Shown here in pieces: positions 1 to 10,669 of a stretch of DNA of 64,000 bases. The notes below the pieces were generated by a model. The model was not told the origin of the DNA. It did not search any database and saw only the letters and a program-made list of their open reading frames with translations. The first letter of the stretch is position 1. The number at the start of each line of letters is the position of its first letter. Source of the stretch: Roseateles_B sp041913905 (lineage in GTDB: Bacteria > Pseudomonadota > Gammaproteobacteria > Burkholderiales > Burkholderiaceae_C); assembly GCA_041913905.1 (NCBI GenBank), contig JAYSEK010000028.1:10170-74169 (forward strand), read 5' to 3'. The position numbers and the translations under genes are program-made.

Positions 1-1767
1 GGCTGCCATGCCGATGCTTTCGCCCAGCGTCGGGTGCGGGTGGATGGTCTTGCCGATGTCGACGGCGTCGGCGCCCATCTCGATGGCCAGGGCGATCTCG
101 CCGATCATGTCGCCCGCATGCGTGCCGACGATGCCGCCACCGACGATGCGGTGCGTCTCTTCATCGAAGAGCAGCTTGGTGAAGCCCTCGTCGCGGCCGT
201 TGGCGATGGCACGGCCCGAGGCCGCCCAGGGGAAAAGACCCTTCTTGACCTTCACCCCCTGCGCCTTGGCCTGCTCCTCCGTGAGGCCCACCCAGGCGAC
301 CTCGGGGTCGGTGTAGGCCACGCTGGGAATCACGCGGGCATCGAACTGGCTCTTCTTGAGCTTGTCATCGTTCAGCAGCTCGCCGGCGATGACCTCGGCC
401 GCCACATGCGCCTCGTGCACCGCCTTGTGGGCCAGCATGGGCTGGCCGACGATGTCGCCGATGGCGAAGATATTGGGCACGTTGGTGCGCATCTGCACGT
501 CGACGTTGATGAAGCCGCGGTCCGTCACGGCCACGCCGGCCTTGTCGGCGGCGATCTTCTTGCCGTTGGGCGTGCGGCCCACGGCCTGCAGCACGAGGTC
601 GTAGACGCCTTCGCTCTTCGTCCCGTCCAGGCCCTCGAACTGCACCTTGATGCCTTCCGGTGTGGCCTCGGCGCCGACGGTCTTGGTCTTCAACATGATC
701 TTGTCGAAGCGGGGCTTGTTCATCTTCTCCCAGACCTTGACCAGGTCGCGGTCCGCGCCCTGCATCAGGCCGTCCATCATCTCGACCACATCCAGGCGCG
801 CGCCCAGGGTCGAGTAGACGGTGCCCATCTCCAGGCCGATGATGCCGCCGCCGATGATCAGCATCTTCTTGGGCACACCCTGCAGTTGCAGCGCACCGGT
901 GGAGTCGACGATGCGATCGTCCTGCGGCAGGAAGGGCAGGCGCACCGCGGCCGAGCCGGCGGCGATGATGGCCTTCTTGAAGCGCACGACCTTGCTCGTA
1001 CCGGTCTTGTCCTGGGCCGTGCCAGTGGTCTCTTCCACGCCCAGGTGGTAGGGGTCGATGAAGCTGCCGTAGCCGCGCACGATGGTGACCTTGCGCATCT
1101 TGGCCATCTGCGAGAGGCCGCCGGTCAGCTTGCCGATGACCTTTTCCTTGTGGCCGCGCAGCTTGTCGACGTTGACAGTCGGCGCGCCGAAATCGACGCC
1201 CAGGTCCGCCATGTGGCTGACCTCGTCCATCACCGCGGCCACATGCAGCAGGGCCTTGGACGGGATGCAGCCCACGTTCAGGCAGACGCCGCCCAGCGTG
1301 GCATAACGCTCGACCAGCACGACCTTCAGGCCGAGGTCCGCCGCGCGGAAGGCGGCCGAGTAGCCGCCGGGGCCACCGCCCAGCACCAGCACGTCAGCCT
1401 CGATATCCGCGGCGCCGCTGTAGCTTCCCGCGGGCAAGGGTGCAGCAGGCGCGGCAACGGCAGGGGCCGGCGCGGGCGCAGAGGCAGCCGGCGCAGAGGC
1501 TGCCGGCGCAGGCGCTGGGGCCGCAGCGGCTTCGCTGTCCAGCACCAGGATGGTCGTGCCCTGGTTGACCTTGTCACCCAGGCTCACCTTCAGCTCCTTG
1601 ACCACGCCGGCGTGCGTCGACGGGATCTCCATCGAGGCCTTGTCGCTCTCGACGGTCAGCAGGCTCTGGTCGACCTTCACCGTATCGCCGGCCTTGACCA
1701 GCAGCTCGATGATGGCCACGTCCTTGAAGTCGCCGATGTCCGGAACCTTCACTTCTTGCAATGCCAT
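1..1767 (-). CDS. lpdA: Dihydrolipoyl dehydrogenase (E3) with N-terminal lipoyl domain, 3' end cut by window
   Basis: E3 flavoenzyme of the pyruvate dehydrogenase complex, which reoxidises dihydrolipoyl groups with NAD+. The first 80 residues form a lipoyl domain with the attachment motif VESDKASMEIP (lysine about residue 43), followed by an Ala/Pro linker of about 40 residues. An FAD/NAD disulfide oxidoreductase follows, with GGGPGGYSAAFRAADLG and the redox-active pair in GGVCLNVGCIPSKALL. The visible end is HPHPTLGESIGMAA, which holds the family's catalytic histidine region, so only about a dozen C-terminal residues should lie outside the window. The ATG at 1767 follows a GGAG-type ribosome site. 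It is the third gene of aceE-aceF-lpdA. The extra lipoyl domain on E3 is common in Burkholderiales. Confidence 0.97.
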   Translation of the reverse strand, partial: MALQEVKVPDIGDFKDVAIIELLVKAGDTVKVDQSLLTVESDKASMEIPSTHAGVVKELKVSLGDKVNQGTTILVLDSEAAAAPAPAPAASAPAASAPAPAPAVAAPAAPLPAGSYSGAADIEADVLVLGGGPGGYSAAFRAADLGLKVVLVERYATLGGVCLNVGCIPSKALLHVAAVMDEVSHMADLGVDFGAPTVNVDKLRGHKEKVIGKLTGGLSQMAKMRKVTIVRGYGSFIDPYHLGVEETTGTAQDKTGTSKVVRFKKAIIAAGSAAVRLPFLPQDDRIVDSTGALQLQGVPKKMLIIGGGIIGLEMGTVYSTLGARLDVVEMMDGLMQGADRDLVKVWEKMNKPRFDKIMLKTKTVGAEATPEGIKVQFEGLDGTKSEGVYDLVLQAVGRTPNGKKIAADKAGVAVTDRGFINVDVQMRTNVPNIFAIGDIVGQPMLAHKAVHEAHVAAEVIAGELLNDDKLKKSQFDARVIPSVAYTDPEVAWVGLTEEQAKAQGVKVKKGLFPWAASGRAIANGRDEGFTKLLFDEETHRIVGGGIVGTHAGDMIGEIALAIEMGADAVDIGKTIHPHPTLGESIGMAA

Positions 1768-1847
1768 GTCTGTCTCCTGGGGCAGCGGGCCGCGCGCTCA
1801 TGACGCAGCGGCCCGACCCGGTGGGGGTTCTTTGCGGTGGGGCGAGC

Positions 1848-3509
1848 TTACAGCGCGATGCGGCGGAAGTCGGCCAGCAAGGATGCGAAATAGACGTTGA
1901 AGCGCGCTGCAGCCGCACCGTCAATGACGCGGTGATCCCAGCTCAGGCTCAACGGCAGCATCAGGCGCGGCTGGAAGGCCTTGCCGTCCCACTTGGGCTC
2001 GATCTGGCTCTTGCAGACGCCCATGATGGCCACCTCGGGCGCGTTGATGATGGGCGTGAAGTAGCGCCCGCCAATGCCGCCCAGCGAGGAGATGGTGAAG
2101 CAGCCACCGGTCATGTCGGCCGGGCCCAGCTTGCCGTCGCGGGCCTTCTTGGCCAGCTCGGCCATTTCCTGGCTGATCTGGACGATGCCCTTCTTGTCGG
2201 CGTCCTTGATCACCGGCACCACCAGGCCGTTGGGCGTGTCCGCCGCGAAGCCGATGTGGAAGTAGTTCTTCAGCACCAGCGTGTCGCCATCGAGGCTGGC
2301 GTTGAACTCGGGGAACTTCTTCAGCGCCGCGACCGCGGCCTTGATCATGAAGGCCAGCATGGTCACCTTCACGCCGCTCTTCTCGTTCTCCTTGTTCAGC
2401 TGAACGCGGAAGGCTTCGAGCTCGGTGATGTCGGCATCGTCGTGGTTGGTGACGTGCGGGATCACCACCCAGTTGCGATGCAGATTGGCACCGGAGATCT
2501 TCTTGATGCGCCCCAGCTCCTTGCGCTCGATGGGGCCGAACTTGGCGAAGTCCACCTGCGGCCAGGGCAGCAGGCCGGGGAAGGCGCCTCCCGATGCGAC
2601 AGCGCCCGCGGGCGCCGCGGCCTTCTGCACGGCGGTCTGCGCGAAAGTCTGGACTTCGCCGGCCATCACGGCCTTGACGAAGCCCTGCACATCGGACTCC
2701 AGCACGCGGCCCTTGGGACCACTGCCCTTGACCTCGTCCAGCGGCACGCCCAGCTCGCGGGCCAGCTTGCGGATGGTGGGCGAGGCGTGCGGCAGGCGGC
2801 CCTTGTTGGCGGTCGGGTCATGCGCGGGCAGCGCAGGCACCGAGGCGCTCGCGGGTGCCGGCGCCGCAGCGGCTTGGGCCAGTGCCGGCGCAGGTGCGGC
2901 CGGAGCCGGCGCGCTCGCCACCGGGGCGGCGCCGGCGGCGGTCTGCACCACGGCCAGCAGCGTGCCCTTGGCCACCTTGTCACCCAGCTTGACCTTGAGC
3001 TCCTTGATCACGCCGGCATGCGAGGACGGGATCTCCATCGAGGCCTTGTCGCTCTCCACGGTGATCAGGCTCTGCTCGACGCGGATCGTGTCGCCCACCG
3101 CAACGAAGACCTCGATGACGCTGACCTCGTCGAAGTCGCCGATGTCCGGCACCACGACATCGACCAGCGCGCCGCCAGTCGCCGTGGCCGGCGCTGCCAC
3201 CGGAGCGGGCGCCGGTGCCGGGGCCTGCGCAACAGGCGCGGGGGCGGGAGCGGGCGCCGCTGCAGCAGCGCCCTCGCCTTCAACGATCAGCAGCAGGCTG
3301 CCTTCGTTGACCTTGTCACCCACGGCGACCTTGATCTCCTTCACCACACCCGCGCGGGTCGAGGGGATCTCCATGGAGGCCTTGTCGCTCTCCACGGTCA
3401 CCAGGCTCTGGTCGACCGAAATCGTGTCGCCCACCTTCACCAGCAGCTCGATCACTGCCACGTCCTTGAAGTCCCCGATGTCGGGCACCTTCACTTCAAG
3501 CATTGCCAT
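1848..3509 (-). CDS. aceF: Dihydrolipoyllysine acetyltransferase (E2), two lipoyl domains
   Basis: E2 core of pyruvate dehydrogenase, which transfers acetyl groups from lipoyl arms to CoA. The 553 residues comprise two tandem lipoyl domains (each with VESDKASMEIP, lysines near 43 and 160), separated and followed by long Ala/Pro linkers. A peripheral subunit-binding domain (HASPTIRKLARELGV, about 240) comes next, then the catalytic acetyltransferase domain ending with the active-site motif SWDHRVIDGA. The start at 3509 is preceded by CGGAGA. It lies 41 bp downstream of aceE and 80 bp upstream of lpdA, as expected for one operon. The C-terminal catalytic histidine is intact. Confidence 0.97.
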   Translation of the reverse strand: MAMLEVKVPDIGDFKDVAVIELLVKVGDTISVDQSLVTVESDKASMEIPSTRAGVVKEIKVAVGDKVNEGSLLLIVEGEGAAAAAPAPAPAPVAQAPAPAPAPVAAPATATGGALVDVVVPDIGDFDEVSVIEVFVAVGDTIRVEQSLITVESDKASMEIPSSHAGVIKELKVKLGDKVAKGTLLAVVQTAAGAAPVASAPAPAAPAPALAQAAAAPAPASASVPALPAHDPTANKGRLPHASPTIRKLARELGVPLDEVKGSGPKGRVLESDVQGFVKAVMAGEVQTFAQTAVQKAAAPAGAVASGGAFPGLLPWPQVDFAKFGPIERKELGRIKKISGANLHRNWVVIPHVTNHDDADITELEAFRVQLNKENEKSGVKVTMLAFMIKAAVAALKKFPEFNASLDGDTLVLKNYFHIGFAADTPNGLVVPVIKDADKKGIVQISQEMAELAKKARDGKLGPADMTGGCFTISSLGGIGGRYFTPIINAPEVAIMGVCKSQIEPKWDGKAFQPRLMLPLSLSWDHRVIDGAAAARFNVYFASLLADFRRIAL

Positions 3510-3550
3510 TCGGATGTCTCCGTTGAATTCGTTGAGCTACGCGGGCGCGA

Positions 3551-6262
<2,712 letters not shown>

Positions 6263-6482
6263 GCTGTCTCCTTGCAAATCTCTGGTGTCGCGGTGTTGAT
6301 GCCGGGCTTGGCTCCCGCGGATCGCCGTCACAGACGCAGCAATCCCGGGGCCCGCCGATGTTCCGGCCGGAGTGTCGCACAGCATCGTCTGTTTTCCAAA
6401 TGGTGCGACGTCATTTCATATGATGAAAATCAAAGGGATTGCTCGCTGCCGCCAGCGCGGGCTGGGCCGGATAATTCCACCC
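6263..6482. promoter_or_regulatory. Divergent control region between aceE and the sensor kinase
   Basis: This 220-bp intergenic stretch must hold the promoters of both the pdh operon and the two-component genes. It contains a small inverted repeat, ATTTCAT at 6413-6419 and ATGAAAA at 6423-6429, in an A+T-rich patch that stands out from the G+C-rich surroundings. That patch is a plausible operator for the adjacent response regulator or another regulator. No convincing sigma-70 boxes could be assigned. Confidence 0.4.
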
Positions 6483-9035
6483 ATGTCTTCGCGTTTTGAT
6501 GTCAAGGCCCAGCTGCGCCGCTGGTCCCAGCCCCTGCGTTTGCTGGCCACCACCTGGTGGCGCCGCCAGTCCCCCTCCCGCCAGGATCGCTTCGCCACCC
6601 TGGGCCCGCTGATCTCGGTCCTGCTCTTCCTCGCCGCCATCATCCTGGCCTTCTGGTACTTGCGGAACGAGGAAATCGAACGCGAGCAGGAAGCCGTCAA
6701 GCGCGACACCGAAATCGCCCAGAAGCAGATCCAGCTGCGCCTGATCGAGAACCAGGAGCAACTGGTGCGCATCGCCCGCGAGATCGCCACGCGGGCCACC
6801 GACACCCATGAGTTCAACGTCCAGGCCAGCACCTGGGCACGCGACCGACCCGAGATCACCCATGTCACCTGGCTCAGCAACCGCCGCGAACGGCGCGCCA
6901 GCGTCAGCGCGGCGGGCTACCAGGCCGACAGTCTGATGGCGCTGGAGGGCAGCGATCCCTCCATGCCCGCAGGCAACCCCGGCAGCGCGGCAGAGAGCGC
7001 CTTCCAGCTGGTCAAGGAGCGCCGCCAGCCCGCCTATTCCCAGGCCTTCAGCGACGCCAACAACACCATGGTCTTCCAGGTCCAGGTGCCGCTGATCGAC
7101 CGGACCGGCTTCTCCGGCGTGCTGATCGCCGAATACACGGTCGAAGGCCTGCTGCGCTACTACGTGCCTTCCGACGTATCAGTGCGCCATGCCATCGCGG
7201 TGCTGGACTCGCGCGACATCGTGGTCGCCAGCACTGTGACGCCCATGCCGGGGCAGAAGCTCAAGAAGCCCTCCATCTTCCACGAAGTGCCGCTGGCGCC
7301 GGCCTTCAACGGCCTGGTGCTGCGCGGCCAGGGCTACCGCACCTCCGTGGGCCTGATCTCCAACACCCTGTTCTGGATGGTGGTGGCGCTGTCGGTGCTG
7401 ACCGTCTGGATGCTGCTGGGCACCTGGAAGCACATGCGCCGCCGCATGCAGGCCCAGAACGCCCTGATCAACGAGACCAATTTCCGCCGGGCCATGGAGA
7501 ACTCCATGCTCACCGGCATGCGCGCCATGGACATGGAGTCGCGCATCTCCTACGTGAACCCCGCCTTCTGCGCGATGACGGGCTTCTCCGAGGGCGAACT
7601 GATCGGCCGCAAGCCGCCCTTTCCCTACTGGCCGCCCGACCGCTACGAGGAAAACGCCCGCCTGCTGCAACAGGAGATCCAGGGCCGCAGCCCCGCCGGC
7701 GGGGCCGAGGTCAAGGTCATGCGCAAGGACGGCACGACCTTCGACGCCCGCATGTACGTCTCGCCCCTGATCGACCCCAAGGGCCGGCAGACCGGCTGGA
7801 TGACCTCGATGACCAACATCACCGAGGCCAAGCGCGTGCGCGACCAGCTCTCGGCCTCGCACGAGCGCTTCACCACCGTGCTGGAGGGGCTGGACGCCGC
7901 GGTGTCGGTGCTGTCGGTCCAGCAGGGCGAGTTGCTCTTCGCCAACCGCAGCTACCGGCTCTGGTTCGGCGCCGACCCCAAGGGCCATGCGATGTTGGCC
8001 GGTGGCAAGCTCGGCCGCAGCAAGGAGGACCCCGACCACGACGAAGAGGTGGACGACTATTCCGGCCTGCCCGCGCAGCCGCTGATGGAGGTAGGCTCCG
8101 ACCCCCGCGAGGTCTACATCGACAGCCTGGAGATGTGGTTCGACGTGCGCGCCCGCTACCTGCAGTGGACGGACGGCCGCCTGGCCCAGATGCTGATCGC
8201 CACGGACATCACCGCCCGCCGCCGTGCCGAGGAGCAGGCCGCCCAGCAGGCCGAGAAGGCCCAGGTCACCAGCCGGCTGATGACCATGGGCGAGATGGCC
8301 TCCAGCGTGGCGCACGAGCTGAACCAGCCGCTGACCGCCATCACCAACTACTGCAACGGCATGGTCTCGCGCGTGCGCAACGACCAGATCGGCAAGGACG
8401 ACCTGCTGGCCGCGCTGGAGAAGACCGCCAAGCAGGCGCAGCGGGCCGGGCAGATCATCCACCGCATCCGCAACTTCGTGAAACGCAGCGAGCCGCAGCG
8501 CGCGCCCTCGCAGGCGCATGACATCGTCGAGGACGCCGTCGAGCTGGCCGGCATCGAGCTGCGCCGCCGCAATGTGGCCATCCACACCTACGTGGCGCAG
8601 CGGCTGCCAACGCTGATGGTGGATCCCATCCTGATCGAGCAGGTGCTGATGAACCTGCTGAAGAACGCCGCCGAGGCCATCGACAACGCCGGGCTGCCGG
8701 TCTCGCGCCGCCACATCGAGCTGCGCGTGGTGCCCAAGCACACGCCCGAGCTGGGCGCCAACATCGAGTTCTCGGTGACCGACATGGGCCCGGGCCTGCC
8801 CGAGGAAGTCATCGAGCGCATGTACGAGGCCTTCTTCTCCACCAAGGCCGATGGCATGGGCATCGGCCTAGGGTTATGCCGGTCTATCGTGGAGTCCCAC
8901 CAGGGGCGGATCCGCGCCGAGAACTTATACAATGGCTCGACGATCGTGGGGTGCAGGTTCGCCTTCACCATCCCCGTCGAAATCCCGCGCCACGAGGCGC
9001 CGGGCACAGCCCAAAACACTGCCGAGACACCATGA
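6483..9035 (+). CDS. PAS-domain sensor histidine kinase adjacent to the pdh operon
   Basis: Membrane-bound histidine kinase of 850 residues. A first transmembrane helix (about 44-62) and a second (about 289-311) enclose a periplasmic sensor region of roughly 225 residues. Two PAS domains follow (about 335-450 and 455-575), then a HisKA domain with SSVAHELNQPLTAITNY (phosphoacceptor His 611) and a HATPase domain with NLLKNAAEAI and GIGLGLCRSIVESH. The organisation resembles FixL/DctB-type kinases. The upstream frame is open, but the ATG at 6483 (MSSRFDVKAQ) is preferred because it gives a normal N-terminus. Its stop overlaps the start of the response regulator (ATGA). Its position divergent from aceE suggests it controls pyruvate or carboxylate metabolism; the ligand is unknown. 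Confidence 0.9.
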   Translation: MSSRFDVKAQLRRWSQPLRLLATTWWRRQSPSRQDRFATLGPLISVLLFLAAIILAFWYLRNEEIEREQEAVKRDTEIAQKQIQLRLIENQEQLVRIAREIATRATDTHEFNVQASTWARDRPEITHVTWLSNRRERRASVSAAGYQADSLMALEGSDPSMPAGNPGSAAESAFQLVKERRQPAYSQAFSDANNTMVFQVQVPLIDRTGFSGVLIAEYTVEGLLRYYVPSDVSVRHAIAVLDSRDIVVASTVTPMPGQKLKKPSIFHEVPLAPAFNGLVLRGQGYRTSVGLISNTLFWMVVALSVLTVWMLLGTWKHMRRRMQAQNALINETNFRRAMENSMLTGMRAMDMESRISYVNPAFCAMTGFSEGELIGRKPPFPYWPPDRYEENARLLQQEIQGRSPAGGAEVKVMRKDGTTFDARMYVSPLIDPKGRQTGWMTSMTNITEAKRVRDQLSASHERFTTVLEGLDAAVSVLSVQQGELLFANRSYRLWFGADPKGHAMLAGGKLGRSKEDPDHDEEVDDYSGLPAQPLMEVGSDPREVYIDSLEMWFDVRARYLQWTDGRLAQMLIATDITARRRAEEQAAQQAEKAQVTSRLMTMGEMASSVAHELNQPLTAITNYCNGMVSRVRNDQIGKDDLLAALEKTAKQAQRAGQIIHRIRNFVKRSEPQRAPSQAHDIVEDAVELAGIELRRRNVAIHTYVAQRLPTLMVDPILIEQVLMNLLKNAAEAIDNAGLPVSRRHIELRVVPKHTPELGANIEFSVTDMGPGLPEEVIERMYEAFFSTKADGMGIGLGLCRSIVESHQGRIRAENLYNGSTIVGCRFAFTIPVEIPRHEAPGTAQNTAETP

Positions 9036-9661
9036 GCCTGATTCCGAAGAAGGGTACCGTCTACGTTGTCGACGATGATGAAGCGGTGCGCGATTCCCTG
9101 CAATGGCTGCTGGAAGGCAAGGACTACCGCGTGAAGTGCTTCGATTCCGCAGAGTCCTTCTTGAGCCGCTATGACCCGCGTGAAGTGGCCTGCCTGATCA
9201 CCGACGTGCGCATGGAAGGCATGAGCGGGCTGGACCTCCAGGACAAGCTGCTGGAACGCAAGAGCCCCCTGCCCGCCGTCTTCATCACCGGCCATGGCGA
9301 CGTGCCCATGGCCGTCAACACGATGAAGAAGGGCGCGATGGACTTCATCGAGAAGCCCTTCAAGGAAGAGGAGCTGCTGGCCCTGGTCGAGCGCATGCTG
9401 GAGCAGGCCCGCGTGGAGTTCTCGCAGCACCAGGAAGCGGCCAGCCGCGAAGCGCTGCTGTCGCGCCTGACCACCCGCGAGGCGCAGGTGCTGGAGCGCA
9501 TCGTCGCCGGCCGCCTGAACAAGCAGATCGCCGACGACCTGGGCATCAGCATCAAGACGGTGGAGGCGCACCGCGCCAACATCATGGAGAAGCTCAACGC
9601 CAACACGGTGGCCGATCTGCTCAAGATCGCCCTGGGCGCATCGGCCCAGGCCAAGGCCTGA
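9032..9661 (+). CDS. FixJ/LuxR-type response regulator
   Basis: Partner of the kinase immediately upstream, coupled through an ATGA overlap. The 209-residue protein has a receiver domain (acidic pocket VVDDDEAVRD, phosphoacceptor Asp 58 in CLITDVRMEG, Lys in FIEKPFKEEE). A C-terminal GerE/LuxR helix-turn-helix follows (LTTREAQVLERIVAGRLNKQ and ISIKTVEAHRANIMEKL). It is a transcription factor of the FixJ/NarL class. The likely target is the divergent aceE operon, by position only. A strong hairpin terminator follows 22 bp after the stop. Confidence 0.93.
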   Translation: MSLIPKKGTVYVVDDDEAVRDSLQWLLEGKDYRVKCFDSAESFLSRYDPREVACLITDVRMEGMSGLDLQDKLLERKSPLPAVFITGHGDVPMAVNTMKKGAMDFIEKPFKEEELLALVERMLEQARVEFSQHQEAASREALLSRLTTREAQVLERIVAGRLNKQIADDLGISIKTVEAHRANIMEKLNANTVADLLKIALGASAQAKA

Positions 9662-9682
9662 AGGCTTCCCCGCTGTCCATCC

Positions 9683-9710
9683 AAAGCCGCTGCTTCTCCA
9701 GCGGCTTTTT
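9683..9710 (+). terminator. Rho-independent terminator after the response regulator
   Basis: The arms AAAGCCGCTG (9683-9692) and CAGCGGCTTT (9699-9708) pair perfectly over 10 bp around a 6-nt loop. The right arm runs into a short T-tract. It separates the two-component operon from folD. Confidence 0.85.
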
Positions 9711-9733
9711 GCATTTCCCGGAGCATTTCTGAC

Positions 9734-10594
9734 ATGACTGCAACTCTCATCGACGGCGTGGCGCTGTCCAAGCAACTCCGCACCGAGGTGGCGCAACGCG
9801 CGGCCGCCCTGACCGCACGAGGCACCAAGCCCGGGCTGGCCGTGGTCCTGGTGGGCGACAACCCGGCCAGCCAGGTCTACGTGCGCAACAAGGTCAAGGC
9901 CTGCGAGGACGTGGGCTTCCATTCGGTGCTCGAGAAGTACGAGGCCACGATGAGCGAGGCCGACTTGCTGGCCCGCGTGGAGGCGCTCAACAACGACCCG
10001 TCCATCCACGGCATCCTGGTGCAGCTGCCCCTGCCCGCCCACATCGACGACCACAAGGTCATCGAGGCCATCTCGCCGCTGAAGGACGTCGACGGTTTCC
10101 ACGTGGCCTCGGCCGGCGCCCTCATGGTGGGCGAGACCGGCTTCAAGGCCTGCACCCCCTACGGCTGCATGAAGATGCTGGAGAGCATCGGCATGAAGGA
10201 CTTGCGCGGCAAGCACGCCGTCGTGATCGGCCGCTCCAACATCGTGGGCAAGCCCATGGCCATGATGCTGCTGCAGGCCAACGCCACCGTCACCATCTGC
10301 CACAGCGGCACCGCCGATCTGGCAGCGATGACGCGCCAGGCGGACGTCGTGGTCGCCGCCGTCGGCAAGCGCAATGTGCTGACCGCCGACATGGTCAAGC
10401 CCGGCGCCGTGGTCATCGACGTGGGCATGAACCGCAATGACGAAGGCAAGCTCTGCGGCGACGTGGACTTCGAGGGCGTGAAGAACGTGGCCGGCTGGAT
10501 CACCCCGGTGCCCGGCGGCGTCGGCCCGATGACCATCACCATGTTGCTGGTCAACACCATGGAGTCGGCAGAGCGCGCCGCGAGCGGGGGCTGA
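9734..10594 (+). CDS. folD: Bifunctional methylenetetrahydrofolate dehydrogenase/cyclohydrolase
   Basis: Converts 5,10-methylene-THF to 10-formyl-THF in one-carbon metabolism, in the cytosol. The 286 residues match the family length. The catalytic segment YVRNKVKACEDVGF (Tyr and Lys), ILVQLPLPAHID, the NADP-binding loop VIGRSNIVGKPMA and the C-terminal PGGVGPMTITMLL are all present. GGAG lies 11 nt before the ATG. It starts a new unit after the terminator and is followed 75 bp later by the oligopeptidase gene. Confidence 0.98.
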   Translation: MTATLIDGVALSKQLRTEVAQRAAALTARGTKPGLAVVLVGDNPASQVYVRNKVKACEDVGFHSVLEKYEATMSEADLLARVEALNNDPSIHGILVQLPLPAHIDDHKVIEAISPLKDVDGFHVASAGALMVGETGFKACTPYGCMKMLESIGMKDLRGKHAVVIGRSNIVGKPMAMMLLQANATVTICHSGTADLAAMTRQADVVVAAVGKRNVLTADMVKPGAVVIDVGMNRNDEGKLCGDVDFEGVKNVAGWITPVPGGVGPMTITMLLVNTMESAERAASGG

Positions 10595-10669
10595 GCCTCC
10601 GCCAAGTTGCCGCCCGACCGGGGCAGCACACCCGACAACGCAAGAGGCCGACGCGCCCAGGGAGATCTC

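Noticed and set aside
34..1803. Long open frame antisense to lpdA
   Set aside because: It mirrors the codon pattern of the real lpdA gene on the other strand and has no recognisable domain; high G+C content produces such shadows throughout this window.
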